Positions 8,203-16,969 of a stretch of 24,022 nucleotides of DNA are shown piece after piece. The notes beneath the pieces were generated by a model. It was not told the DNA's origin and made no database searches. It saw only the letters and a list, made by a program, of their open reading frames with translations. The position numbers and the translations under genes were made by a program. Source of the DNA: an uncultured Rhodospirillaceae bacterium (GTDB taxonomy: Bacteria > Pseudomonadota > Alphaproteobacteria > CAAGCB01 > CAG-977); contig USCC01000026.1 of NCBI GenBank assembly GCA_900553035.1, positions 1 through 24,022 of the forward strand. The letters run 5' to 3'. The first letter of the stretch is position 1; each line of letters opens with the position of its first letter.

Positions 8203-8772
8203 ATGCTGATGCGCAGAAAATACCGAAATTCAAATGAAAACGGGGCTTCAATGGTTGAAATCCTGTGCGTTCTGGCTTTTGTCGGCATCGTGACGCTTGG
8301 CGCCCTGGCCGCCTATAGCAAAATCATGTCGAAATTCAAAACGACGCAGACCATTAATCAGGCTCAGCACGTCATGAAAAGTCTGTCGACGTATTTCGCC
8401 GCCTACCGCCAGTATCCGGTCATTTCCGCGGAAAAGATCTACCGCCTGGGGTTCCTTGGGGATGAAAGCTATGACGCGACCAACCATTCCACCATGCATC
8501 CTTTTGGCGGTCTGATCACATTCAGCACGGCGGACGACGGAAAAATGTACAGCTTTCAATACGATACGCTTCCCGTCAGCGCGTGTGTCGCCATGGCGAC
8601 CATGGATATCAATGTAACGAACCTGTATTCCATCACGGTCGGAACGGCGGCGGCTCATCTGTATCCCGACACGGGCGTCGACTATGACGCGTCCCGGCAT
8701 CTGCCTTATGATGTCGGCGCCGCGATCACGGATTGTGCGACCGAAGGAAAAATCAAATGGACCTTCCTGTAA
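8203..8772 (+). CDS. Type IVb-like prepilin
   Basis: The 189-residue product has a short basic leader ending NENG at residue 14, followed by ASMVEILCVLAFVGIVTLGA. Cleavage after Gly14 would give a mature N-terminus with Glu at +5 and a hydrophobic helix of about 20 residues, the signature of type IV pilins and pseudopilins. The first mature residue is Ala, not Phe or Met. The C-terminal half carries Cys128 and Cys178, a plausible disulfide-bonded loop, and the segment MHPFGGLITFS. Both recall type IVb or PilS-like pilins. No prepilin peptidase, assembly ATPase or secretin gene is in the window, so assembly genes must lie elsewhere. An AGAGG ribosome site lies nine bases upstream. The stop codon directly abuts that of the convergent LpoB-like gene. 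Confidence 0.8.
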   Translation: MLMRRKYRNSNENGASMVEILCVLAFVGIVTLGALAAYSKIMSKFKTTQTINQAQHVMKSLSTYFAAYRQYPVISAEKIYRLGFLGDESYDATNHSTMHPFGGLITFSTADDGKMYSFQYDTLPVSACVAMATMDINVTNLYSITVGTAAAHLYPDTGVDYDASRHLPYDVGAAITDCATEGKIKWTFL

Positions 8773-9312
8773 TCAGTCCCGCATCAGAACGGGCGTGACG
8801 TTTTCCCACAGGTTGATGCCGCTTTTCGTTTCCGTCAGGTTCAGGTGAAGATAATACTCAATCCGTTCGCCTTTGCGGACGTAAGCTGTCCTTTGGGTGA
8901 TTTTCCCGGAAACGGAAATTTCAGGCGGCGTAAACTTCTTTCCTTTCTGCGGCACACCGGAAACAACTCTGACTTTTTTGCTGACGGCCAGGTCGGAACG
9001 GATTTTCTGTGCGACCTCATCCGTATCAATGTCCTTTTTCGTCATGTTGGCAACACGGGACACCATCACCGTATAGCGTGCTCCGCCCGGATTATCCAAA
9101 GCGCCGGAACGCACCATATTGCGGACGGCTTTCTGCACCGCGCGCTTGAAATCGGCCGTCGTGATGTCTTTGGGCGCGGCCGGCGTCACGGCAGGAGCGG
9201 GGGCAATCGGCTTTTCAACCGGCCGGGGCGCCGCCTCGTGCGAAGAAGCGCAGCCCGCAATCGCAGCACAAAAAAGCAGTGCCGACGCCAGGGTTTTCAT
9301 CACATGCGTCAT
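8773..9312 (-). CDS. LpoB-like outer-membrane lipoprotein
   Basis: The 179-residue protein has a lipoprotein signal with lipobox IAGC (Cys21), and Ser-Ser after the cysteine favours outer-membrane sorting. A Pro/Ala-rich linker (about 27-50) leads to a C-terminal domain (about 52-179). That domain holds EISVSGKITQRTAYVRKGER and EYYLHLNLTETKSGINLWEN, patterns of the LpoB family (PF13036). LpoB of E. coli reaches through peptidoglycan to stimulate PBP1B. Whether this homologue activates a peptidoglycan synthase is an inference. The ATG at 9312 has GGGAG seven bases upstream; an internal ATG at 9300 is an alternative. It lies 48 bases downstream of the 5'-nucleotidase gene on the same strand, and no penicillin-binding protein gene is nearby. 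Confidence 0.78.
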   Translation of the reverse strand: MTHVMKTLASALLFCAAIAGCASSHEAAPRPVEKPIAPAPAVTPAAPKDITTADFKRAVQKAVRNMVRSGALDNPGGARYTVMVSRVANMTKKDIDTDEVAQKIRSDLAVSKKVRVVSGVPQKGKKFTPPEISVSGKITQRTAYVRKGERIEYYLHLNLTETKSGINLWENVTPVLMRD

Positions 9313-9360
9313 CAGAATTCTCCCTTTTTAACAGATCACGCTCATCTTAAATCCAAGAAA

Positions 9361-10947
9361 TTAATTTTCCGTTTTTAAGCGAATCCTTTTTGCCGGACGC
9401 GCCTTCAGGCTTTTCTTTTCCGACAGAGCGGAAACCAGCGCATCCCGTACTTTTCTGCCGGTTTTTTCCATCTGTTTCCGAACCGGGAAGCCGTCGCCGC
9501 CGTTTGCCGTAAAATCAGCCGTCAGAACCGTGTAAAGCCGGTCGGTCATCAGTGGAACGGCCTGGCCGTCTTTCAAAAGGCGAATGTCCGAAACACGCTG
9601 TCCGGCGGGCCTGTCCGGAGAAACAGCGTAACTCAGCCCCGCCGTCTGCAGAAAGGCATTTGTTCTTTTCCCTTTCCGGTATCGAGCCGCGCCGTGTTCC
9701 AGCATATCCCGAATCTGCCGCCCTGTCAGCCGGACGAGGACGGCTTCGTTTTCAAACGGATATGTTTCGGCCAGATCGCCGAAGGAAACGTTCCCGCCGG
9801 GCAGCGGGCGGCGCAGAGCCCCGGCATTGATCATCACGACGTCAACCGGGGCGAAAGCTTCATACAGAACATCCGTCACGGCTTCACCCAGCGGGCATTC
9901 CGTCGTGCACGCGCCGCCTTTGTCCATGCGGATCGGTCCGGATGAAACAAAAACCGGCTGACGGCGCGCGGCTTCAACGTCCGCCGCGTAAACCGCGACC
10001 TGCCTTCTGATTTCTTCATTTTCCGGGATGCGGACATCCATACGACGCGTGTCCCCCGAAAACGAAATGATCTCTCCTTCTCCGCTGACCGTAACTTTAA
10101 AATCACCGACATGACGCCCGCCTTTTCCCGCCGTCACGATGAAAACGGGACGGCCGTCGGGCGCATAAACGATTGTCGGGTATTTGCCTTCGCTTTTTTC
10201 CAGAGGCGAGTTCGACAGCAGTGTGTGCGAATGTCCGCCGACAATGATGTTGATTCCTTCGGCAGCGGCGGCAATTTCCCGGTCTTTTTCATATCCGATA
10301 TGGCTGATCACGATAATCAGGACGGCGCCTTTTTTCCGCAGCTTCCGCACTTCGTTCTGCAGATACGGCAGCAGAGGACGGAATCCGGCTTCCGAAGCCC
10401 CGGCTGTTGAGTGCGGCGTTTCTTCGGTCACAAGGCCCACCAGTCCGATTTTAAGGCCGTTTTTTTCAATCATTGTCGAAGGCAGAATCAGTGAAGACAA
10501 AGAAGACGAATCGGGAAAAATGACGTTCGCAGCCAGAACAGGCGCCGAAACCGAACGGACAAAGCGTTCCAGCTCTTCGTTTCCGTCGTCGAAATCATGG
10601 TTCCCAAGGGTCATGGCGGTATAATCCATCTGGTTCATCAGCATGGAAATATCACGGCTTTTATGAAGCGTATAAAAAAGCGTCCCGGAAAAACGGTCTC
10701 CGGCGTCGAACAGCAGAAGATCCGGCTCTTCGGCACGGCGGCGGCCGACGTATCCGGCGATGCGGGCGAATCCCCCCAGACAATCCGGGTCGTTTTCCGG
10801 ACGGCAGCTTTCGCCGTTCGCTGTCAGGGGCAGCAGATGTGCATGCAGGTCATTGGTGTGCAGGATTGAAAATGTATGCGTTTCGGGATCCGCCGCCGTG
10901 CACGCGGCCACGCATACGAAAAAAAGCCCTAAAAGAATCCGCCTCAT
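9361..10947 (-). CDS. 5'-nucleotidase/UshA-family lipoprotein
   Basis: The 528-residue protein has a signal peptide with lipobox VAAC (Cys16), so it is probably a periplasm-facing lipoprotein. The calcineurin-like metallophosphatase domain (about 25-300) shows the metal motifs in order: HTNDLHAH (Asp33, His35), DAGDRFSG (Asp84), LGNHDFD (Asn116, His117), SHIG (His216) and GGHSHT (His239, His241). The C-terminal 5'-nucleotidase domain (about 325-510) includes NAGALRRPLPGG and TANGGDGFP, which form the nucleotide-binding part. Such enzymes dephosphorylate external nucleotides to nucleosides. This fits the nucleoside catabolism genes further along the window, although it is not adjacent to them. 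An AAGGA site precedes the ATG. The gene diverges from mnmA across 80 bases. Confidence 0.88.
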   Translation of the reverse strand: MRRILLGLFFVCVAACTAADPETHTFSILHTNDLHAHLLPLTANGESCRPENDPDCLGGFARIAGYVGRRRAEEPDLLLFDAGDRFSGTLFYTLHKSRDISMLMNQMDYTAMTLGNHDFDDGNEELERFVRSVSAPVLAANVIFPDSSSLSSLILPSTMIEKNGLKIGLVGLVTEETPHSTAGASEAGFRPLLPYLQNEVRKLRKKGAVLIIVISHIGYEKDREIAAAAEGINIIVGGHSHTLLSNSPLEKSEGKYPTIVYAPDGRPVFIVTAGKGGRHVGDFKVTVSGEGEIISFSGDTRRMDVRIPENEEIRRQVAVYAADVEAARRQPVFVSSGPIRMDKGGACTTECPLGEAVTDVLYEAFAPVDVVMINAGALRRPLPGGNVSFGDLAETYPFENEAVLVRLTGRQIRDMLEHGAARYRKGKRTNAFLQTAGLSYAVSPDRPAGQRVSDIRLLKDGQAVPLMTDRLYTVLTADFTANGGDGFPVRKQMEKTGRKVRDALVSALSEKKSLKARPAKRIRLKTEN

Positions 10948-11027
10948 ACCCGTTCCTTTTTTTTATGCGCAAAAGGGTTTTCAGTATATAAAAGAAGGGA
11001 TTCGTTTTCAAACCGGACTTTACGAAA

Positions 11028-12110
11028 ATGCCTGAAATACGCAAAAAAATTATTGTCGGAATGAGCGGCGGCGTCGATTCTTCGCTGGCCGCCCTTCTTT
11101 TGAAACAGGCCGGACATGATGTCGAAGGCGTCTGCATGGCGATTTACGACACTTCGGGAACGACCCGGAAACTGCCCGGACACGGCTGTTATGACTGTGA
11201 TGAGGAAAAAGACATCAGCGCCGCGCGCCGGATATGCGAACAGGTCGGCATTCCGTTTCATGTTTACGACTGTTCCAATGATTACCGACGTTATGTCCTT
11301 GATTATTTCCGCAGCGAGTACATGTCCGGCCGCACGCCGAATCCCTGTGTGCGCTGTAATCATTTCATGAAGTTTGGTGTTTTGAACAAAATGGCGGCGG
11401 ACGACGGCATCCGGTTCGATTATTTTGCGACGGGCCATTATGCCCGCGTCTCGTACAGTCCTGAAAAACAGGCTTTTCTGCTGAAGAAAGGGATGGATGA
11501 CCGAAAGGATCAGAGTTACTTCCTGTACCGTCTGACGCAGGAGCAGCTTTCAAAAACCCTTTTCCCTCTTGGAAAATACACCAAAACGGAGGTTCGCGCG
11601 CTGGCGGAAAGGAACGGCCTGTCCGTCCATGACAAACCCGACAGCCAGGATTTTTATTCCGGCGATTATGCGGATCTGTTGAACGCCGCCCCGAAAGAAG
11701 GCTTTATCGTGCTGTCTGACGGTCGGCGGCTGGGACGTCACAAAGGCTTCTGGAACTACACGGTCGGACAGCGCAAAGGGCTTGGTATTGCCTATCCCGA
11801 GCCGCTGTATGTTGTTGAACTGGACGCCGAACGCAACGAGGTGATCGTTGCGCCCGAAAGCGAAACGTTTCAGACCGCCTGCCGCGCCGGAGACCTTTCC
11901 TGGACGGCACGGGCGCCCGAGGTTGGAAGCGTGCTGACGGCGAAGCTCAGATCTGCCCAGCCTCCCCGGGAAGTGACGCTGACACACCTGTCGGAAACAG
12001 AAATGGCGCTTGAGTTCACGGAACCGCAGAAAGCCATCACGCCGGGGCAGTCCGTCGTCCTGTATGACGGAGAGGTCGTTCTGGGCGGCGGCATCATCCG
12101 TAAAAGGTAG
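11028..12110 (+). CDS. mnmA: tRNA 2-thiouridylase MnmA, CXXC variant
   Basis: The 360-residue protein has the PP-loop GMSGGVDSS (residues 11-19), the family segment GRTPNPCVRCN (101-111), FATGHYARV, KDQSYFLYRL and a C-terminal barrel with NYTVGQRKGLGI. MnmA uses ATP and sulfur carried by a relay to thiolate U34 of Lys, Glu and Gln tRNAs in the cytoplasm. Two features differ from E. coli. Asp99-x-x-Cys102 is Cys107-x-x-Cys110 here. The region that normally carries the second catalytic cysteine (Cys199, GICF context) reads KPDSQDFYSGDY, with no cysteine. Extra cysteines are at 54 and 57 (GCYDC), 70 and 82. It may be an iron-sulfur type enzyme. The ribosome site is weak. It could also be an MnmA-like paralogue with another role. 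Confidence 0.85.
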   Translation: MPEIRKKIIVGMSGGVDSSLAALLLKQAGHDVEGVCMAIYDTSGTTRKLPGHGCYDCDEEKDISAARRICEQVGIPFHVYDCSNDYRRYVLDYFRSEYMSGRTPNPCVRCNHFMKFGVLNKMAADDGIRFDYFATGHYARVSYSPEKQAFLLKKGMDDRKDQSYFLYRLTQEQLSKTLFPLGKYTKTEVRALAERNGLSVHDKPDSQDFYSGDYADLLNAAPKEGFIVLSDGRRLGRHKGFWNYTVGQRKGLGIAYPEPLYVVELDAERNEVIVAPESETFQTACRAGDLSWTARAPEVGSVLTAKLRSAQPPREVTLTHLSETEMALEFTEPQKAITPGQSVVLYDGEVVLGGGIIRKR

Positions 12111-12119
12111 AGGCGGCTT

Positions 12120-12138
12120 TGCCCGAAAACATCGGGCA
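12120..12138 (+). terminator. Hairpin after mnmA, possible weak terminator
   Basis: TGCCCGA-AAACA-TCGGGCA is a perfect 7-bp stem with a five-base loop, nine bases past the mnmA stop. Only GGTTTCC follows, so it lacks a proper T-tract. It may act as a weak or factor-dependent terminator or protect the 3' end. Confidence 0.4.
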
Positions 12139-12531
12139 GGTTTCCTGTGCCTTTACCGTCGGAACAGGCAAAGCACCGATCCGAACACCATATCCCCAAA
12201 CAGAGAACCGTTCCGGCTCGCACGCCGTATGCCCCCTTCTCCGGCTCCCGGACGTTCGGAATTTCTTCTTATCCGGGCCTCCCGCCGTTCCTTTTTCAAA
12301 ACCTCATCCTTATTCCTTCCAACACCCTTTCAGAAAACGGAACACCCGGATTTCCCGGCACACAGACACGGCTCTAAAAATCCCTCGCCATTTATCCTGA
12401 TATTCCCCTTCCACGGCCGTTCCCTGTTCTTCATTGCGTACCGTCCCCCCGAGCATGTCAAATTCCATCTTTCATTCCAAAGCACTCTGACACAGGACAG
12501 GACGCCGGAATCCCCTCTGTATGCCTGCACG

Positions 12532-12567
12532 AAAAAAGCGGCGTATTCTTCCGCCGCTTTCCCGTGC
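12532..12567 (-). terminator. Intrinsic terminator of the upp-AsmA unit
   Basis: On the minus strand the stem AAAGCGGCG/CGCCGCTTT (12552-12560 with 12535-12543, loop of eight) is followed by a run of six T (12532-12537). An outer CGTGC/GCACG pairing extends it. It lies about 30 bases past the AsmA stop and ends that transcript. Confidence 0.8.
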
Positions 12568-12590
12568 CTGTATCTGTTTTCTCCGTCCCA

Positions 12591-15500
12591 CTAACGGCGG
12601 CGAATGATCATTCCTTTCGGTTCGTCACCGGCCGGAGCAGAGGACGCCGCCGGAGCCGCTGCGCCGCTTTCGGGCAGAAGCTTGAAAACGGGCTGAGAAG
12701 GCTCACGCCGCGAAGGACGGGTCGGCGTTTCCGAAACGACGCCGTCCTTACGGACAATCGTTCTCTGACGTTCCTTTTCCTCGGCGATTTTTCTTTGCCG
12801 TTCAGCCTCGGCTGCCGCAGCGGCCTGCTTCTTTGCCTCTTCTTCAGCCTTGCGTTTTGCTTCCTCTTCCGCTTTTTTTCTGGCTTCTTCGGCCGCGATG
12901 CGCTCCTCTTCTCTTTTCACGATCATGTCGGCGTCGGCAAAGCTGATATTGATTTTTTCAAGAACGCCTTCCGCCTCGGCCACCAGAAGGATCAGCTGTG
13001 TCGTATCCTCCATGCCGTCGGATCTTTTTTGAATCGCCTTAAGCGCCTCAACATCCGCCACAATGGCATCCACCGCATCGGAAAGCCCCTTCAGATTTTT
13101 ATAGGACGCCTTCATTTTTGCCGTCTGCATCAGGCTGTCGTTCGCCTGGCGCACCATGTCAACGATCAGACCTTTTGTCCCAACAGTCAGAGCGACGGAA
13201 TGATTCTTCTCAATTTCCGCTTCTTTGTCGAAAACGGCCTTCTTGATTTTCTCCTGCTGTTCCTTTACGGCGGCTTCCGTCACATGATCGGATTTCATCA
13301 AAGCCCGAAGCTCGGCCAAAAGGGTGTTCATCGTGGCCAGATCCCGCTGCATCAGGACGTAATACGTCTGAACCTGATACACTTTTCCGGCATATTCCGT
13401 AAGCCCGTCGACTTTCTTTTTCAAATCCTCGCTCTGCAACAAAAGGCGGCGTTCCAAATCCGTCAGTTCGTCCAGACGCTGTTTCTGTTCGGCGGCGATG
13501 CGCTCGGCCACCGCTTTCTGCTCCCGGTCAAGCTCTTGACGCTTCTTGGAGGCTTCACCTTCCTTCAGGCGATCCGCCGTATTGACCAGAGCTTCGGCAT
13601 TTGAGGAAACTTCCGTCTTCCCGACCACACCGGAAACCTCCTTCACAAACGAAGGCAGACCCGTGCTGAGATAGTCGGGCATTGACCCGCCCGACAGATT
13701 TATGTCCAAAGACGCTTTCACTTCCTTTGTTATGAAGTTATAGGAAAAACGGCTTTTATCGGTCTGCTTTCCGCCGTACACCAGCTTAACCGGCGAAAAG
13801 ACAATGGCCCCTTCGTCAAGGATAAACGGCGCGGAAACTTCTTCCAGAGCCGTCGTACCGGAAGCCGACGCCGTCATGAACGCCGTCTTGTCCGCCTTTG
13901 GCAACGGCAGAAGAGCGGCCTGCGCGGCGACATAATCCACACCGTTCAAAGCCACGTTTGTCAGAGAAATATTCCCTTTGCCCTTTGCCGCATCCGCCAG
14001 TGCCGAAGCCGTCGCCCCCGCGCTTTGCAGATTAAAATCAAACGTCATTCCGCCGAAAGAAAAATCCAGCGCCGGATTTCCAAAGGCCCGAGCCGCCGAA
14101 GGAATATTGGCCATGCGCAACCGCACCTGCAATTGCGGCACATTTTTTTCCAGCCGCAGATGTGACAGGGAGACGACATTCGCGCCTTTCCACGACGCGC
14201 GGCGCAGGTCAAGGCTGATGCCGTCGGGCGCCAGACGAATGTTCCCGTCAAAATCGGACAGGCTCAGCTTGTCCAGGGTCAGACTTCGGGATTTCAGCGC
14301 GACATCGGCCGAATAATTTCCCAGGAACGAAAGATCCAGAGGCACTTTCGGCAGAGCCACCTTTTCGCTGAACGCCGTGAAGAACGGAGCGCCGGAATCT
14401 TTTGCCGGAGCCGGCGGAAGCGGATTCTGGGCCGCGTTGACGACCGCCGGATCCAGAATGTTCATCTTCGGTATCATGCCCAGAGGCGCCAACGTGTCCG
14501 CCGTCAGATCCGCCGCCAGGGTGGGGCGTTCCGCCAAGAAGTCAAGTTTGAAGTTCCCCGTAAAGCGGTTCGCACCGACGGAAAAGTCCAGATCCATTCC
14601 CTGAAGCATACGTTCATCGCGGATCAGGCGCCCCTTGAATTTGAATTCGCCGGGATTGGCCAGAACGGGGCGGTACTTATCCGTAAACAGACGCGCGAAA
14701 TTACGGAAATTATCCTGTTCAATCGTCGTCATCAGATCAAAATCATACAGCGATGCCCCGCGATGCATGTTGCCCGCCGCCGTGAAGGACACATGGCCGA
14801 AATCGGCGTCCAGTTTCATGTCAAAAGCATCCAGACCGCCCGAAATGCGCCCCGTCATGTACAGAAGATCCGATCGTGTCAGTTCCTTCGTCAGGGAAAT
14901 ATTGGCAAATTTCAAAACATTTCCCAGCTGTTTCGTGTTCAGCCGGACTTCAAAATTGTCGAACGAAGGCCCCCCGCCGAAACCGGACATTTCTCCCTTC
15001 ATGTCAATCGACGCCTTCATAATTTCCTGTACCGAAACGCCTTTTACCTGCAGAAAACCGCGGATCAGCGACAGATCGGCAACGGCCTTTTCCGCCTTCA
15101 GCCCGGCCCATTCCAACGTGTCGGAGTTTAATTTGAGCGTTGCGTCAAAATCGTTCAGGAAAGCCAGCCGGCCGAATAAAAGTTTCAGTTTTTCGCCGAA
15201 GGGCGTGTCCGTCTTCAGGGCTTCTTCGCGTTCCGTCGCCAGCTTTTTTGCCGTTTCCGGAAAATACGCGTCAAAGTTCAGAGCGTTCGTCTTCAGCACC
15301 AGAGCGACAGCAGGCCGGGTTCCGTAGCGCATGCTCAATCCGCCGGAAGCCGTCATCTGGTCCAGAGTCAACGATGTTTTTTCAAGGATAAGGCCGTTTT
15401 TCGCCATTTTAAACGTCGTATTCCCGACGAAATTCCGCAGCAGATTCGCGGGGACTTCCTCCGGTACTGCAATCCCGATCCAGCGCATGAACGCCGCGGC

Positions 15501-16922
15501 GTTGTCCGCCTCAAACGAAACGTTCCCGGAAAAAACAGGGTTTTTCTTTTCCACGTGCAACGCGGCGTCTCCCTGAAGTCGGCCGTTTCCGGGAAGCTGA
15601 GCCGAAACGGAGGAAAACTTCAAAGCGCCCTTTTCGTTCGCTACGGCCAGTTTCGCCTGGCGGATCACATCGCGCCGGTAATCCATGGTGTCGAACGAAA
15701 AATTGAAATCATATTTGTCTTTTGTTTTGGAAAAATTCCCCGTTTTTGCAATGAATTCCGCGATGGCGCCGATGTGCGAGAACCACGGGTCGGCTTCAAA
15801 TTTTGAAAAGATAAAAGCGCCCGTCACAATTTTCGGCAGAGTGTTTTCCGCAATATCAGAGACATCCACCGAAACATCTGTCAGGGAAACCGCTTCGTCC
15901 GGATTGTTCGGATCCCTCAGAACGATGTCTTCTTCGCCCGCGAACTCGGCTTTCAGCTTCATTTCCTCTTCGGCGGCGATGGTTTCGGGGCTGATTTTCT
16001 GCACCGACATTTTTCCGGTTGCCGATGACGCGCCGAATTTAAACAGGACGTCATTCATTTCCACCAGGCGGGACGACGCCTTGTCGCGCAAAGAGAAATT
16101 GCCGACCAGAGGCTGGAACAGCTCGTCCGGAAGGGCCGCCCCGGGGAACAGAATCTTAAAGGCTTCCCCCGTTTTCCGCATTTCAAAGGTTACATTGCCT
16201 TCAAGGATCGTGTTATCGCCGCCTTTTGCACCGTATCCGCCCGAGAAAGAAACAGATGTTTCGGAAGGCGCATTCGTGACGCGCATGGTAAATTCGGGCG
16301 GTCTGCTTCCCGTCAGGCGTTCAATTTTCACCGAAAACCCGAACGTTGTCGACAAAACGGCGACATTCCCTTCAAAAAAGAACGGTCCCTGCAGGCTGTC
16401 CGCGAACAGTTCGGCATTCAGGCTGCGCCATTTGTAAGGAGCCGAATATTTGTCGCCGCGGACTTCGGCCGTCCCGTTATTGATCAGCAGGCTTTCAAAA
16501 CCGACCGCAGCTCCGGCGGCCTGGCGGCGCAGAAAATCAAACTGCCAGTTCAGGCGGCCGTCCGGCATGTCTTCGATGAAAAACTGCGGCGAATGAAGTG
16601 TGATTTTCTTGATTTTGGTCTGCCGTTTGAACAAAGCGCCCGCATCGAACAGAATTTCGGCGCCCGGCGCGACAAGCATGTTGGGATAGGCCCCGCCCGG
16701 CGCGCTGGTCAGCGTGATTTTGCCAAGCTTCAGAATGGGAACGGGACGCAGGGAAAAGGACGGCTCCCCCTGAATCACCAGATTGCGTCCGGTAGCGGCC
16801 TTGACAGCGGCGGAAAGTTCCTGCGTGTATTTTTCCCAGTTGATGGTTGAAGGAAGGATAAAATACCCCCCGACGCCCAGAATCACCAGAACAAGCAGTA
16901 CAATCGCAATCGTCTTTTTCAC
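12591..16922 (-). CDS. Large AsmA-family protein with C-terminal coiled coil
   Basis: The 1443-residue protein starts at GTG (16922), seven bases after AAGGGAG. An N-terminal membrane anchor (about 4-25) is followed by the AsmA opening, with LPSTINWEKYTQELSAAVKA and TGRNLVIQG. A long beta-rich periplasmic region follows. An AsmA C-terminal-like segment (about 940-1100) includes GNISLTNVALNGVDY and an ending with FSYNFITKEVKASLDINLSG. AsmA-type proteins are thought to form hydrophobic grooves for lipid transfer between inner and outer membranes. Unusual here is the last third: from about 1105 to 1395 it is highly charged and predicted coiled coil, including Glu/Lys/Arg/Ala repeats (about 1336-1394), and then a Pro/Ala-rich tail ending in IIRRR. 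It lies 47 bases downstream of upp and is probably cotranscribed. Confidence 0.82.
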   Translation of the reverse strand: MKKTIAIVLLVLVILGVGGYFILPSTINWEKYTQELSAAVKAATGRNLVIQGEPSFSLRPVPILKLGKITLTSAPGGAYPNMLVAPGAEILFDAGALFKRQTKIKKITLHSPQFFIEDMPDGRLNWQFDFLRRQAAGAAVGFESLLINNGTAEVRGDKYSAPYKWRSLNAELFADSLQGPFFFEGNVAVLSTTFGFSVKIERLTGSRPPEFTMRVTNAPSETSVSFSGGYGAKGGDNTILEGNVTFEMRKTGEAFKILFPGAALPDELFQPLVGNFSLRDKASSRLVEMNDVLFKFGASSATGKMSVQKISPETIAAEEEMKLKAEFAGEEDIVLRDPNNPDEAVSLTDVSVDVSDIAENTLPKIVTGAFIFSKFEADPWFSHIGAIAEFIAKTGNFSKTKDKYDFNFSFDTMDYRRDVIRQAKLAVANEKGALKFSSVSAQLPGNGRLQGDAALHVEKKNPVFSGNVSFEADNAAAFMRWIGIAVPEEVPANLLRNFVGNTTFKMAKNGLILEKTSLTLDQMTASGGLSMRYGTRPAVALVLKTNALNFDAYFPETAKKLATEREEALKTDTPFGEKLKLLFGRLAFLNDFDATLKLNSDTLEWAGLKAEKAVADLSLIRGFLQVKGVSVQEIMKASIDMKGEMSGFGGGPSFDNFEVRLNTKQLGNVLKFANISLTKELTRSDLLYMTGRISGGLDAFDMKLDADFGHVSFTAAGNMHRGASLYDFDLMTTIEQDNFRNFARLFTDKYRPVLANPGEFKFKGRLIRDERMLQGMDLDFSVGANRFTGNFKLDFLAERPTLAADLTADTLAPLGMIPKMNILDPAVVNAAQNPLPPAPAKDSGAPFFTAFSEKVALPKVPLDLSFLGNYSADVALKSRSLTLDKLSLSDFDGNIRLAPDGISLDLRRASWKGANVVSLSHLRLEKNVPQLQVRLRMANIPSAARAFGNPALDFSFGGMTFDFNLQSAGATASALADAAKGKGNISLTNVALNGVDYVAAQAALLPLPKADKTAFMTASASGTTALEEVSAPFILDEGAIVFSPVKLVYGGKQTDKSRFSYNFITKEVKASLDINLSGGSMPDYLSTGLPSFVKEVSGVVGKTEVSSNAEALVNTADRLKEGEASKKRQELDREQKAVAERIAAEQKQRLDELTDLERRLLLQSEDLKKKVDGLTEYAGKVYQVQTYYVLMQRDLATMNTLLAELRALMKSDHVTEAAVKEQQEKIKKAVFDKEAEIEKNHSVALTVGTKGLIVDMVRQANDSLMQTAKMKASYKNLKGLSDAVDAIVADVEALKAIQKRSDGMEDTTQLILLVAEAEGVLEKINISFADADMIVKREEERIAAEEARKKAEEEAKRKAEEEAKKQAAAAAEAERQRKIAEEKERQRTIVRKDGVVSETPTRPSRREPSQPVFKLLPESGAAAPAASSAPAGDEPKGMIIRRR

Positions 16923-16969
16923 GCTTCGGCTCCCTTATGCAGAAAACGGTCTGAACCGAGTATATCAGA

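Larger units (their letters stand above)
12111..12590. other. 480-base gap without a supported gene
   Basis: The stretch lies between the convergent ends of mnmA and the AsmA gene. Open frames in it have no ribosome site, no recognisable domains and an unnatural Pro/Ser/Arg composition. The plus strand is pyrimidine-rich. Besides one hairpin at each end I see no RNA gene or repeat. Confidence 0.55.

Noticed and set aside
11640..11690. Loss of the MnmA cysteine by frameshift or assembly error
   Set aside because: Family-like sequence continues in the same frame on both sides of the segment, so the missing cysteine is a true substitution.
12010..12594. A 194-codon plus-strand frame overlapping the mnmA end and filling the gap
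   Set aside because: It overlaps mnmA out of frame, has no ribosome site, and its Pro/Ser/Arg-rich product has no family features. It also runs through the AsmA terminator.
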